From Actinomycetes bacterium (GTDB lineage Bacteria > Actinomycetota > Actinomycetes > Actinomycetales > Actinomycetaceae): 17,508 nt of DNA. Position numbers and translations under genes: made by a program. The notes under the pieces are model-generated. The model did not search any database and was not told the origin of the DNA. It saw only the letters and a program-made list of their open reading frames with translations. How positions within the stretch are numbered: position 1 is the stretch's first letter; each line of letters opens with the position of its first letter. Of this stretch, positions 1 to 7,535 are shown one piece after another. Location of the stretch: contig JAEZVQ010000030.1 of assembly GCA_023420745.1 (NCBI GenBank), positions 1 through 17,508 of the forward strand. Reading direction: 5' to 3'.

Positions 1-190
1 CATCCGAAGCATCCAGGAGGTGCATTTTGACGCGACCGCGCTCGCGGCCGTCACTAACGACCTCCACCACCTCGCCACCACGGAGATGCTGCCCGCACAC
101 TCCCACGCTGTGCGGGAACGAGGAACCGACGCGAGCGGTTATCGAGCCGCTCGCTGCGAGGACGCCACCGACGGAAAGGAACGCCGATGA
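1..190 (+). CDS. hisD: Histidinol dehydrogenase, C-terminal end (partial)
   Basis: The reading frame starting at base 2 is open from the window edge to a TGA at 188-190, giving the last 62 residues of a protein. It contains the segment LPAHSHAVRERG preceded by a helix of the type DATALAAVTNDLHHLATTE. This matches the end of histidinol dehydrogenase, where a Leu-Pro-Ala-His-x-x-Ala-Val-x-x-Arg signature follows a short helix. HisD is the cytosolic zinc enzyme that oxidises L-histidinol to L-histidine in two NAD-dependent steps. The catalytic core lies outside the window. A tail of about 20 residues after the signature is not typical of the family. The stop overlaps the start of the next gene (ATGA). 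The his genes downstream support the call, which rests on a short piece. Confidence 0.8.
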   Translation, partial: IRSIQEVHFDATALAAVTNDLHHLATTEMLPAHSHAVRERGTDASGYRAARCEDATDGKERR

Positions 191-1521
191 CTGTTCACAA
201 GACCGACGCTGCCGACACGCCTCAGGCTGTCCACACCGCGAGCGACGCGACTTCGACACACCCCGCGCCACGCCGGTCATTTGTCCGCCGGGTGCCACTA
301 TTCGCATGGATTATCCTCGCCATTATCATCGCGGTTGCGCTGGCGCCGATCATGCCGGTGCCACTTGCCCGGGTATTCTTCACCTTCAACTCGATTTTCG
401 GTGCTTTCCTCGGCTTCGTCATCCCGCTGATCATTATCGGGTTGGTCACCCCGGCTATCGCTGAGCTAGGTCGCGGTGCCGGGAAATGGATCGCCTCGAC
501 GGCCCTGATCGCCTACCTGTCAACCGTCATTGCCGGGATCGGAACATGGGGTGTAGCGCAGGTCATGTACCCCGCGACGCTGACCAACCGCGTCCTCGAC
601 GCACCCGAAGATTCTCCCATCGCCAGCCAACTCATCCCCTACTTTTCGGTGACAAACTCGGCCAGCGGTGACGGTGTGGAAATCGTCCTCGAACCGCTGA
701 TGGGTGTGATGACCGCGCTGGTACTTGCCTTCATTCTCGGACTGGGGCTTTCCCTCGTGCGTGGGAACGTCGTTAAACGTGCCTTCCAAGAATTCCGCGT
801 CGTCATCGTCGCGATGGTTGAGCGCATCCTCATTCCGCTCCTGCCGATCCACATCTTCGGCATCTTCCTCAACCTCGCCATGAGCGGTCAAACAACCCGC
901 ATTATCGTGGCGTTCTTCGTCGTCGTGGTGATGACGTTTAGTCTCACTATCCTCTACCTGCTGATTCAATACACCGTGGCGGGCGCGGTGGCGCGACGCA
1001 ACCCCCTGACAGCCTTGTGGGGGATGAAAGACGCTTACCTCACTGCACTGGGCACCTCCTCCTCGGCGGCGACAATCCCCGTCACCCTCCGGTGCGCGCA
1101 GCGCAACGGAGTATCGAGCTCAGTCGCTTCATTCACCATTCCGCTGTGCGCGACAATCCACCTCGCCGGTTCAACCATTAAAATCGTCGGTTTTTCCCTC
1201 GCGATTATGGTTCTCGCCGGGCAGCCCACCGATTTCCCCAGCTACCTGCCGTTTGTCCTCATGCTCGGAATCATGATGATTGCCGCCCCGGGCGTGCCCG
1301 GTGGTGCTATCGCCGCGGCAGCGGGGTTGCTGTCGACCATGCTCGGTTTCGACGAATCCCAAGTCGCGCTGATGTTCGCCTCCTACATCGCCCTCGACTC
1401 CTTCGGCACGGCGACGAATGTCACCGGCGACGGAGCAATCGCGATGATTATCGACCGCTTGTCACGCGGGCGTATCGACGCCAACGCCGACGAGTGCGCC
1501 GCTGAGGAGCGTACCCGGTGA
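187..1521 (+). CDS. Dicarboxylate/amino acid:cation symporter (DAACS family)
   Basis: A 444-residue membrane protein with a polar N-terminal tail (about 1-35) and hydrophobic segments near 36-56, 64-92, 100-127, 170-190, 206-231 and 238-265, then the re-entrant loop and TM7/TM8 region. The serine-rich loop is GTSSSAATIP (289-298). The TM8 signature is D404-S-F-G-T-A-T-N-V-T-G-D415. Both identify the glutamate transporter/SstT superfamily, which takes up amino acids or dicarboxylates with Na+ or H+. The TM7 NMDGT motif reads HLAGS (325-329). The position of the Arg that holds an acidic side chain in GltPh appears to be Gly407. I therefore infer a non-acidic substrate, but cannot name it. GGAAAGGA lies 6 nt before the ATG. 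The gene overlaps both hisD and hisC by 4 nt, so it is probably co-transcribed with them. Confidence 0.9.
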   Translation: MTVHKTDAADTPQAVHTASDATSTHPAPRRSFVRRVPLFAWIILAIIIAVALAPIMPVPLARVFFTFNSIFGAFLGFVIPLIIIGLVTPAIAELGRGAGKWIASTALIAYLSTVIAGIGTWGVAQVMYPATLTNRVLDAPEDSPIASQLIPYFSVTNSASGDGVEIVLEPLMGVMTALVLAFILGLGLSLVRGNVVKRAFQEFRVVIVAMVERILIPLLPIHIFGIFLNLAMSGQTTRIIVAFFVVVVMTFSLTILYLLIQYTVAGAVARRNPLTALWGMKDAYLTALGTSSSAATIPVTLRCAQRNGVSSSVASFTIPLCATIHLAGSTIKIVGFSLAIMVLAGQPTDFPSYLPFVLMLGIMMIAAPGVPGGAIAAAAGLLSTMLGFDESQVALMFASYIALDSFGTATNVTGDGAIAMIIDRLSRGRIDANADECAAEERTR

Positions 1522-2672
1522 GCGTCCCAGTGGTGCCACTTCGCCTCGACCTCGACGGTGTTGAACCCTACGGGGCACCGCAGTGCGAAGTCGAAGTGCG
1601 ACTCAACGTCAACGAAAACCCCTATCCTCCCAGCCCTGAGCTTCAACGTGACATCGCGGCGGCAGTCGCCGACGTGGCGCACCGGCTCAACCGGTATGCC
1701 GACCGTGACGCGATCGCGCTGCGTCACGACCTCGCCAGCTACCTCGCCACAGAATCCGGTGTGGTCGTCGATGGTGAGCGGGTGTGGGCGGCGAATGGGT
1801 CAAATGAGGTGATGACCCAGCTGCTCCAAGCCTTCGGTGGTCCGGGGCGAGTAGCCGCATCGTGTACGCCGACCTATTCGATGTACCCCGAATATGCGCG
1901 CGATACCAATACCGGATGGGTGTGCGTGGCGCGTCGCCACGACCACAGCGTTGACGTGGCGGCGTGTCGAGCGATGCTTGAACGTGAGTGTCCAAGCATC
2001 CTGTTCCTCGCTTCACCCAACAATCCGACCGGAACCGCGCTCGACCTCGACGACATTGACTCCCTGTGTCGTGTGGCCGCAACGACCGGGCCGCGCGACC
2101 GTGCCAATGCCGCGACGATAATCGTCGTTGATGAAGCGTATGCCGAATTTCGCCGCGATGATGTCCCCTCGGCGCTGACACTGCTCGACCGCCATTCGAA
2201 CCTGGTGGTGACGCGGACAATGTCGAAAGCATTTGCCATGGCGGGGCTGCGGTTGGGCTATATGGTGGCGCATCCCGAGGTGATCGACGCGGTGATGCGG
2301 GTGCGACTGCCCTACCACCTGTCGGCACTGACACAGGCTGCGGCGCGTGCTGCTCTGTCCCACGCCGATGCGCTGAGCGACCAGATCCGTGACCTTCGTG
2401 CGCGACGAGATGACCTCATAGGATGGTTACGCGCGATCGGTTGTGACGCGTGCGACTCTGACGCGAACTTCGTTCTCTTCGGTCGTTTCCCCGACGCGAA
2501 GGAGGTATTCGACGCGCTGCTCGCACGCGGAGTACTGATCCGCGTCGTCGGCCCGCCAGGCTACCTGCGTGTCAGCATCGGAACCGAGAACGAGGATCGC
2601 CGTTTCCGCCAGGCACTGAAGGAGGTTATTGATGGAGGCATTGCGCCCGCGTCGCGCCCGTGTGACGCGTGA
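1518..2672 (+). CDS. hisC: Histidinol-phosphate aminotransferase
   Basis: A 384-residue fold-type I PLP aminotransferase. It converts imidazole-acetol phosphate plus glutamate to L-histidinol phosphate plus 2-oxoglutarate, the seventh step of histidine synthesis, in the cytosol. The N-terminus has the HisC hallmark [22 protein letters not shown] carries the cofactor-contacting Asn169. VVDEAYAEF gives Asp205 and Tyr208. The Schiff-base lysine is Lys237 in [16 protein letters not shown]. Length is normal for the family. The GTG start at 1518 overlaps the symporter's TGA (GTGA), with GAGGAG upstream, so translation is probably coupled. Some actinobacterial relatives also accept aromatic substrates, but the his operon context argues for HisC. 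Confidence 0.95.
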   Translation: MSVPVVPLRLDLDGVEPYGAPQCEVEVRLNVNENPYPPSPELQRDIAAAVADVAHRLNRYADRDAIALRHDLASYLATESGVVVDGERVWAANGSNEVMTQLLQAFGGPGRVAASCTPTYSMYPEYARDTNTGWVCVARRHDHSVDVAACRAMLERECPSILFLASPNNPTGTALDLDDIDSLCRVAATTGPRDRANAATIIVVDEAYAEFRRDDVPSALTLLDRHSNLVVTRTMSKAFAMAGLRLGYMVAHPEVIDAVMRVRLPYHLSALTQAAARAALSHADALSDQIRDLRARRDDLIGWLRAIGCDACDSDANFVLFGRFPDAKEVFDALLARGVLIRVVGPPGYLRVSIGTENEDRRFRQALKEVIDGGIAPASRPCDA

Positions 2673-3243
2673 AACATCAGAATCGACGATTGACGTCGAC
2701 ATCACCCTCGATGGGAGTGGTCATGCCGACATTTCCACCGGAGTGCCGTTCTACGATCACATGCTCACCGCGCTGGCGAAACACTCGCTCATCGATATGC
2801 GGATTCGCGCCGAGGGCGACACCCACATCGACGTCCATCACACGGTTGAAGATACCGCGATCTGTATCGGACAAGCGCTGCGTGAAGCGCTCGGTGATAA
2901 GCGTGGAATCCACCGTTTCGGCAACGCTGCGGCACCCCTTGACGAAGCCCTCGCATGGGCGGTCGTCGATATTGCCGGGCGCCCTTACGTCGTCCATGAA
3001 GGGGAAAGCGAAGCACAGATCCACCACCTCATTGGCGGTCACTTCACCGGCGCGCTGACCCGCCATGTCTTCGAATCACTGGCGTTCCACGCGGGAATCT
3101 GTCTCCACGTGCGCCTTGTCAGCGGGAGAGATCCCCACCACATCGTCGAAGCGCAGTTCAAAGCCCTTGCGCTCGCACTGCGTGAGGCTATTGCGTGGGA
3201 TGATCGAGTGCAGGGCGTGCCGTCGACAAAAGGATCCCTCTAG
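2632..3243 (+). CDS. hisB: Imidazoleglycerol-phosphate dehydratase
   Basis: A 203-residue monofunctional enzyme that dehydrates imidazole-glycerol phosphate to imidazole-acetol phosphate, using Mn2+ in a large cytosolic oligomer. Both metal-binding repeats are visible: HHTVED (His69, His70, Glu73, Asp74) and [10 protein letters not shown] (His169, His170, Glu173). There is no N-terminal phosphatase domain, so it is not the enterobacterial fusion. I chose ATG 2632 because GAAGGAGG ends 6 nt before it. An in-frame TTG at 2629 would leave only 3 nt. The start lies 41 nt inside the end of hisC, in another frame, consistent with tight coupling. Confidence 0.96.
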   Translation: MEALRPRRARVTRETSESTIDVDITLDGSGHADISTGVPFYDHMLTALAKHSLIDMRIRAEGDTHIDVHHTVEDTAICIGQALREALGDKRGIHRFGNAAAPLDEALAWAVVDIAGRPYVVHEGESEAQIHHLIGGHFTGALTRHVFESLAFHAGICLHVRLVSGRDPHHIVEAQFKALALALREAIAWDDRVQGVPSTKGSL

Positions 3244-3270
3244 CGTCATCTCATGTGGAGGTGCGATAGC

Positions 3271-3283
3271 GTGTCAGTGACAC
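3271..3283. repeat. Short inverted repeat in the hisB-downstream gap
   Basis: GTGTC-AGT-GACAC is a perfect 5-bp inverted repeat in the 130-nt gap after hisB (3244-3373), the largest gap within the his genes. It has no following T-run, so it is not a convincing terminator. It could be a small mRNA hairpin or chance. No convincing promoter was found in this gap. Confidence 0.25.
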
Positions 3284-3373
3284 CTCGTGTGCCACCGCAC
3301 GTGAGACGGCAATCACCGCCACGATATCGATGCGCGAGGTGCGTATGAGGACAGTGACCACAAGGCAGGCACA

Positions 3374-4057
3374 GTGAGCACGATTGACGACGAGTTCGAC
3401 AAGATTATCGCCGGGCTCCACGGTGACATCGACAGCGATATTCATCGCGACGCCAGCAATGCCGTGGATGCCGATCACGACGCTGTGCGCGATCCCTCAC
3501 AGACCGTTTCTGCCGGAGGTATGGCAGATATGGGCGGCGACGAGGTGACAGCGCCGCCGAGTGCCGTCACCGGTGTCGGTCTCGTGCTGTGTCCGATCGC
3601 TTCCGCTAGCGCACTGTGCTCGATGCTCGGTCTGTACACCATCGAACGGTGGGTCGTCCCGATGAGCGGACAGGTTGCACTGTGGTTGCCGCTCGACGAC
3701 TGCGAAGAATCAGGATTTGACGAGCTCCTCGGCGATGAGCGACCAATTCCTGAGGAATGCGACGCTTACGCGCGGGTGTTGTCTCGCCTCACGCGTTTCG
3801 GTGCCGTCGCGGTAGCATCAAAAATCTGCAACGACACCCATGAAATCCAAGGCTCGGTTGTTGCACGACGCTACGTCAATGGTGAACCTGAGGAGACGAT
3901 TCCGGCGGGACTGCTGATTTCGTCGATTGATTCACGTGCCGAGGAGTTGCTGCTGGGTCACACCGTGGCAGCAGACTATCCCGATGCCGTCCATCCGCGT
4001 CAACGCCCACAGCCGTTCAAACGCGGCTTTGGTCGCCCGTTTGGACCGCGTCACTGA
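3374..4057 (+). CDS. Unrecognised conserved-looking protein between hisB and hisH
   Basis: A 227-residue protein starting at GTG 3374 with only a weak upstream AAGGCAGG. I do not recognise the family. The first 60 residues are acidic and low in hydrophobics, probably a disordered leader. Residues about 65-195 look like a folded domain, with a hydrophobic stretch GVGLVLCPIASASALCSMLGL, the segment WVVPMSGQVALWLPLDD and a later FGAVAVASKICND. The C-terminal 25 residues are basic and rich in Pro, Gly and Phe (repeated FKRGFGRPFGP-like sequence). There is no signal peptide or clear membrane segment. An extra gene of unknown function at this point in the his operon is, as I recall, also seen in other actinobacteria such as bifidobacteria. 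I assign no function. Confidence 0.75.
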   Translation: MSTIDDEFDKIIAGLHGDIDSDIHRDASNAVDADHDAVRDPSQTVSAGGMADMGGDEVTAPPSAVTGVGLVLCPIASASALCSMLGLYTIERWVVPMSGQVALWLPLDDCEESGFDELLGDERPIPEECDAYARVLSRLTRFGAVAVASKICNDTHEIQGSVVARRYVNGEPEETIPAGLLISSIDSRAEELLLGHTVAADYPDAVHPRQRPQPFKRGFGRPFGPRH

Positions 4058-4059
4058 CC

Positions 4060-4074
4060 GGTTGCTGATCAACC
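4060..4074 (+). repeat. Small hairpin before hisH
   Basis: GGTTG-CTGAT-CAACC forms a perfect 5-bp stem with a 5-nt loop in the 48-nt gap before hisH. It ends about 16 nt before the GAGAGGAG ribosome binding site. No T-run follows. It may be an mRNA stem with little effect. Confidence 0.3.
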
Positions 4075-4105
4075 ACGGCACACGCTGCTTTGAGAGGAGA
4101 TCCCC

Positions 4106-4735
4106 ATGACACGCCGCGTCGTCGTCCTCGACTACGGGTCGGGCAACGTGCACTCAGCGGTGCGTGCTCTCACTGCAGCCGGTGCAGAAGTGACGCTGAG
4201 CAGTGACCCGCGCGACGTCTACGAGGCGCACGGGTTGGTCGTTCCCGGCGTCGGTGCGTTTCCCGCGGTGATGAACCTTCTGCGAGCCGTTGACGCCCCC
4301 CGGTTGATTGATCGGCGTCTGGCCGCGAGTCGCCCCGTCCTTGGCATCTGTGTCGGTCTTCAGGTGATGTTCGCTCGATCCACCGAGCACGGCGGCGGTG
4401 AGGGGCTCGGTCAGTGGGACGGTGAGGTTCGCCGCCTCGACGCCGAGGTGGTGCCGCATATGGGGTGGAGTCCGGTGCGAGCACATCCTGATTCGACACT
4501 CATGCGCGGGCTCGATGGTGAGTATTTCTACTTCGTCCACTCCTATGCGGTCACCGTTGACCCATTTGCTCACATGGGATCGCCCTTGACACCGCCCCGC
4601 GTGTCGTGGGCTCATCACGGGAGTGATTTCATTGCTGCCGTCGACAATGGTGCCTTGTGTGCTACCCAGTTCCATCCGGAAAAATCCTCACACGCCGGGC
4701 AGCACCTGTTGCGCAACTGGCTGGGGATGCTGTGA
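4106..4735 (+). CDS. hisH: Imidazole glycerol phosphate synthase, glutaminase subunit
   Basis: A 209-residue class I glutamine amidotransferase. It hydrolyses glutamine and passes ammonia to HisF, which makes imidazole-glycerol phosphate and AICAR. The sequence shows DYGSGNVHS near the N-terminus, [10 protein letters not shown] for the oxyanion region, the nucleophile Cys82 in [19 protein letters not shown], and the catalytic pair His190/Glu192 in [17 protein letters not shown]. The triad is complete. ATG 4106 follows GAGAGGAG. Its partner hisF is not in this window and must lie elsewhere. Confidence 0.96.
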   Translation: MTRRVVVLDYGSGNVHSAVRALTAAGAEVTLSSDPRDVYEAHGLVVPGVGAFPAVMNLLRAVDAPRLIDRRLAASRPVLGICVGLQVMFARSTEHGGGEGLGQWDGEVRRLDAEVVPHMGWSPVRAHPDSTLMRGLDGEYFYFVHSYAVTVDPFAHMGSPLTPPRVSWAHHGSDFIAAVDNGALCATQFHPEKSSHAGQHLLRNWLGML

Positions 4736-4815
4736 TCGAGGTGGCGGGAACGACTCCTGTCCACCACGCCGTTACTGTCGATGACGTCACTGCCGCGAAA
4801 GGAACCCACACGACG

Positions 4816-5598
4816 ATGACTTGCTCACAGGATTCTCACGACGCGTGCGACGCAGATCGGTCGAACGCGCAGCAGCTGGTACTCCTGCCAGCGATCGACG
4901 TCGTTGATGGTCACGCGGTACGCCTAACCCAGGGTGAAGCCGGCAGCGAAACCGTGTACGGGGATCCACGCGACATCGCTGCGCAGTTTGCTGAAGCGGG
5001 AGCCCAGTGGATTCACCTCGTCGACCTCGACGCGGCTTTCGGACGCGGATCGAACCACCAGCTGCTCACCGACATTGCCTCGACCTCGCCGCTACACATT
5101 GAAATGTCGGGAGGAATCCGCGACGACGAGTCGCTGACGCGTGCTCTCGAAGCGGGTGCTGCGCGCGTCAACCTCGGAACCGCGGCATTGGAACACCCCG
5201 AGTGGACAGCTCGCGTGATTGACGAATACGGGGATCGTATTGCGGTGGGGCTGGACGTGCGCGGGCACACCCTTGCCACGCGCGGGTGGACGCACGACGC
5301 CGGTAACCTCTTCGACACGATTCGCCGCCTCAATGACGCAGGATGTTCGCGCTACGTCGTGACCGACGTGTCGCGTGACGGGATGATGAGCGGTCCGAAT
5401 CTCACCCTGCTTGAGGACGTCTGTCAGGCGACGAGCGCGGCGGTGGTCGCCTCCGGTGGAATCTCCACCCTCGATGATCTCGCTGCACTGCGCCGCCTTG
5501 TCCCTCACGGTGTCGAGGGGGCCATTGTCGGTAAAGCACTGTATTCTGGGGCATTTTCCCTCGCTGACGCGGTGGCGGTGGCTGATGGGCGAGCGTAA
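4816..5598 (+). CDS. hisA: HisA/PriA: ProFAR isomerase, possibly also phosphoribosylanthranilate isomerase
   Basis: A (beta/alpha)8-barrel sugar isomerase that converts ProFAR to PRFAR in histidine synthesis. The core begins at [12 protein letters not shown], whose Asp28 is the general base. [16 protein letters not shown] and the second catalytic Asp184 in [13 protein letters not shown] are present, and [10 protein letters not shown] forms part of the phosphate site. Actinobacteria without trpF often use this protein (PriA) for the tryptophan pathway too; whether this genome has trpF cannot be seen. The start is uncertain. ATG 4816 gives 261 residues, about 15 more than usual, with AAAGGAA 11 nt upstream. 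A GTG at 4732 overlapping the hisH stop would add 28 residues of non-conserved sequence. Confidence 0.9.
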   Translation: MTCSQDSHDACDADRSNAQQLVLLPAIDVVDGHAVRLTQGEAGSETVYGDPRDIAAQFAEAGAQWIHLVDLDAAFGRGSNHQLLTDIASTSPLHIEMSGGIRDDESLTRALEAGAARVNLGTAALEHPEWTARVIDEYGDRIAVGLDVRGHTLATRGWTHDAGNLFDTIRRLNDAGCSRYVVTDVSRDGMMSGPNLTLLEDVCQATSAAVVASGGISTLDDLAALRRLVPHGVEGAIVGKALYSGAFSLADAVAVADGRA

Positions 5599-6286
5599 CC
5601 GAGGGGTATCGCAGGGGCATTCGCACGCCGATCTTCAGCGACGCCTCAGCCGGAGGGTCGACGCCGCGGATCGCGGTGAGATCCTGGAAAAAACCAGGAA
5701 AGCTCTCGAATATACAGATCCGGTGAGGCGCCTCACCGCCCTCGTTGCCGCACTCGCCCACGAGCGAGTGATCGTCCCGGCGTTGATTGAAGGCGCCGAA
5801 GAATGCACTCCGCAATCCCGTCACGCCATTGTCGGCGGAGAGGAAGCGACACTGGCGTTTACCAGTGTCGCAGCGCTGCACCGTTGGGATCCGAGAGCGC
5901 GTCCGGTGCCCGTGCCAGCGCGGCGCCATGCGATGCTTGCCCTCGCCGAAACCGAGGGGCGGATCGTGGTCGACCTTGCTGACGACGGGGGAGTGCGTCT
6001 GCCCAGGCCTGCCGTGGTCGCGCTCAGCGTGGCTGATCAGTGGGTTGCGCCGTGGGAAGATCGCGAATTGCGTGAGGAACTCTCGCGCGCAGTCGATCCG
6101 AAAACGGTGGCATACGTGTCGCTCAGCGCGTCGCCCGAACCGACCCAAGTGGTGACAATCGGCGTGAGATCGCGAGCCGAACGTCCAGCCATTGACGCAG
6201 CCGTTGCCGTGATCGCAACCCATCCGCGCCTACTTGCCGCGTGCGAACGCGTCGAAATTCGCCCTGTTCTCGCTCAGCTGGCGTAG
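5585..6286 (+). CDS. SseB-family protein
   Basis: A 233-residue protein whose context and sequence fit the SseB family seen next to infC in many actinobacteria. Visible features are an N-terminal charged region, [20 protein letters not shown], then [28 protein letters not shown] and [20 protein letters not shown]. This matches the SseB pattern of a strand plus a 'fTS..al..w' segment. The C-terminal half has [16 protein letters not shown] and a region resembling the SseB C-terminal domain. The biochemical role in actinobacteria is unknown; the enterobacterial namesake is linked to serine metabolism. The ATG lies 14 nt inside the end of hisA in another frame, with only a weak G-rich ribosome binding site, so translational coupling is likely. 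There is no signal peptide, so it is probably cytosolic. Confidence 0.75.
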   Translation: MGERNRGVSQGHSHADLQRRLSRRVDAADRGEILEKTRKALEYTDPVRRLTALVAALAHERVIVPALIEGAEECTPQSRHAIVGGEEATLAFTSVAALHRWDPRARPVPVPARRHAMLALAETEGRIVVDLADDGGVRLPRPAVVALSVADQWVAPWEDRELREELSRAVDPKTVAYVSLSASPEPTQVVTIGVRSRAERPAIDAAVAVIATHPRLLAACERVEIRPVLAQLA

Positions 6287-6341
6287 TTCACCCGACCAAG
6301 TCAGCGCCGGTGACCGCGTGCCGCGCTTCACACCGTGGCGA

Positions 6342-6370
6342 GGGACAACCATCCTCGTACGTGGTAACAT
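6342..6370 (+). promoter_or_regulatory. Candidate promoter of the infC-rpmI-rplT operon
   Basis: GGGACA (6342-6347, 4 of 6 to TTGACA) and TAACAT (6365-6370, 4 of 6 to TATAAT, fitting TAnnnT) are separated by exactly 17 nt. Transcription would start near 6377, leaving a leader of about 270 nt before infC. The site lies just after the SseB gene, where a new transcription unit is expected. Confidence 0.45.
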
Positions 6371-6407
6371 GGACGAGGCTAATGACCGGGTTCCGCGCCG
6401 AGCGGTG

Positions 6408-6603
6408 ATGCGGTCATTGAGCACAATCATCGCATGAGTCCGCGTTTCGACGCGTGACCATCAACGAAGCGGAGACAACTCCCACCTGGGTTCCGCCCCG
6501 TCCAACGGGTCGCCAAGACGGAGCCGGGTTCTCACTGGCGATGACGGTCGCATGATGCGTCCGTACGCCACCGGTGGGGTGCCTCCGCGCGTGATGCGGA
6601 GGC
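6408..6603 (+). promoter_or_regulatory. Structured infC leader (putative attenuator)
   Basis: The 358-nt gap 6287-6644 holds no gene but several stems. Stem A has ATGCG (6408-6412) pairing with CGCAT (6431-6435) and an inner ATTG/CAAT. Stem B has GGTTCCG (6489-6495) pairing with CGGAGCC (6519-6525), with an inner hairpin CCCG-TCCAA-CGGG at 6497-6509. Stem C is a dyad at 6544-6564. The terminator follows at 6581-6609. GCGGAG (6469-6474) and CGGAG in stem B can each pair with CTCCG(C) in the terminator's 5' arm, so mutually exclusive folds are possible. The infC-rpmI-rplT operons of Bacillus are known to be controlled by L20 through leader attenuation. A similar scheme here is inference. Confidence 0.55.
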
Positions 6604-6609
6604 TTTCTT
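6581..6609 (+). terminator. Intrinsic terminator in the infC leader
   Basis: GCCTCCGC (6581-6588) and GCGGAGGC (6596-6603) form a perfect 8-bp GC-rich stem with a 7-nt loop, followed at once by TTTCTT. It lies 35 nt upstream of the infC start and well downstream of the candidate promoter. It would therefore stop transcription before the operon unless prevented, which is the mark of an attenuator. Confidence 0.75.
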
Positions 6610-6644
6610 CGTATCACCGGTCGAACGAGTGAGAGGAGCGGCTC

Positions 6645-7262
6645 ATCAACGAGCCTCGCGTCAACGAGCGAATCCGAGTCCCCGAGGTGCGTCTCGTCGG
6701 GCCGGAAGGTGAACAGGTCGGTGTGGTGCGCGTTGAAGACGCACTGCGTCTCGCCGACGAAGCCGGGCTCGACCTCGTTGAGGTTGCCCCCGGTGCGCGT
6801 CCGCCAGTGGCTAAGCTGATGGACTACGGCAAATACAAGTACGAGGCAGCGCAGAAGGCTCGCGACGCGCGTCGCAACCAGGCGAATACGGTCTTGAAGG
6901 AAATTCGATTCCGTCTCAAGATCGACGACCACGACTATGCGACGAAGAAAGGGCACGTTGAGCGCTTTCTTTCCGGTGGCGACAAAGTCAAAGTCATGAT
7001 TATGTTCCGCGGGCGTGAGCAGTCGCGACCCGAGATGGGAATCCGTCTGCTGCAGCGTCTCGCTGATGATGTGGTGGAGCTCGGCACCGTCGAGTCGAAG
7101 CCCCGTCAAGATGGTCGCAACATGACGATGGTGCTCGCCCCGGTTCGTAAGAAGTCGGATGCGAAGAACGAGCAGCGCAAGAAGCGCGAAGCTGAACGGG
7201 CTGCCCGGCGTGAACGACAAGCCGAGCGCAGCGCGAAAGATCAGCGTTCGAAAGCCCAGTGA
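6645..7262 (+). CDS. infC: Translation initiation factor IF-3 (AUC start)
   Basis: A 205-residue IF-3, which binds the 30S subunit, checks start codon-anticodon pairing and prevents premature 50S joining. The N-terminal domain has [20 protein letters not shown] and the linker-proximal [15 protein letters not shown]. The C-terminal domain has [17 protein letters not shown] and [10 protein letters not shown] tail of about 35 Lys/Arg/Glu-rich residues follows, common in actinobacteria. An in-frame TGA at 6630-6632 limits the start. The only canonical start, GTG 6687, would remove the conserved [12 protein letters not shown] at 6645 sits 6 nt after GAGAGGAG and restores the usual N-terminus. IF-3 discriminates against such codons, so a rare start gives autoregulation, as known for the AUU of Escherichia coli infC. 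Confidence 0.95.
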   Translation: MNEPRVNERIRVPEVRLVGPEGEQVGVVRVEDALRLADEAGLDLVEVAPGARPPVAKLMDYGKYKYEAAQKARDARRNQANTVLKEIRFRLKIDDHDYATKKGHVERFLSGGDKVKVMIMFRGREQSRPEMGIRLLQRLADDVVELGTVESKPRQDGRNMTMVLAPVRKKSDAKNEQRKKREAERAARRERQAERSAKDQRSKAQ

Positions 7263-7267
7263 ACGCA

Positions 7268-7281
7268 CCCTCGAATGAGGG
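7268..7281 (+). repeat. Small hairpin between infC and rpmI
   Basis: CCCTC-GAAT-GAGGG is a perfect 5-bp stem with a 4-nt loop just after the infC stop. It is followed by GGCGGAAAA rather than a T-run, so it is not a terminator. It may affect mRNA stability or rpmI translation. Confidence 0.3.
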
Positions 7282-7311
7282 GGCGGAAAACAGAGAAGAA
7301 CGAGAGAGAAA

Positions 7312-7506
7312 ATGCCGAAGAACAAGACACACTCCGGTGCCAAGAAGCGTTTCCGTGTGACGGGGAGCGGCAAGCTCATGCGTGAGCGTACGAACAAGCG
7401 CCACCTGCTCGAACACAAGTCCTCCCGCCGGACACGCCGCCTGTCTCGCGACCAGATGGTTGCCGGCGTTGACCAGAAGAACGTTCGTCGTCTGCTGGGC
7501 ATGTGA
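7312..7506 (+). CDS. rpmI: 50S ribosomal protein L35
   Basis: A 64-residue basic protein beginning [21 protein letters not shown], the standard L35 N-terminus, followed by [26 protein letters not shown]. The length is exactly that of the family. It is a component of the large ribosomal subunit. It lies between infC and rplT as in most bacteria, 49 nt after infC, with a purine-rich GAGAGAAA before the ATG. Confidence 0.98.
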   Translation: MPKNKTHSGAKKRFRVTGSGKLMRERTNKRHLLEHKSSRRTRRLSRDQMVAGVDQKNVRRLLGM

Positions 7507-7535
7507 CCCGGTAATACTCAAGACAGGAGACAGTA

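Noticed and set aside
27..464. A + strand frame starting at TTG 27 with AGGAGG upstream
   Set aside because: The translation is Pro/Thr/Arg-rich without family features. It runs across the hisD end and into the symporter in another frame, both of which have recognisable sequence.
6369..6460. Short peptides (for example codons 6369-6437 and 6434-6457) as leader peptides for attenuation
   Set aside because: They lack ribosome binding sites, show no run of regulatory codons, and the first overlaps the candidate -10 element.
6414..7502. A 362-residue minus-strand open frame opposite infC and rpmI
   Set aside because: It is the complement of clear IF-3 and L35 genes. The translation shows no domain, and long antisense frames are common in GC-rich DNA.
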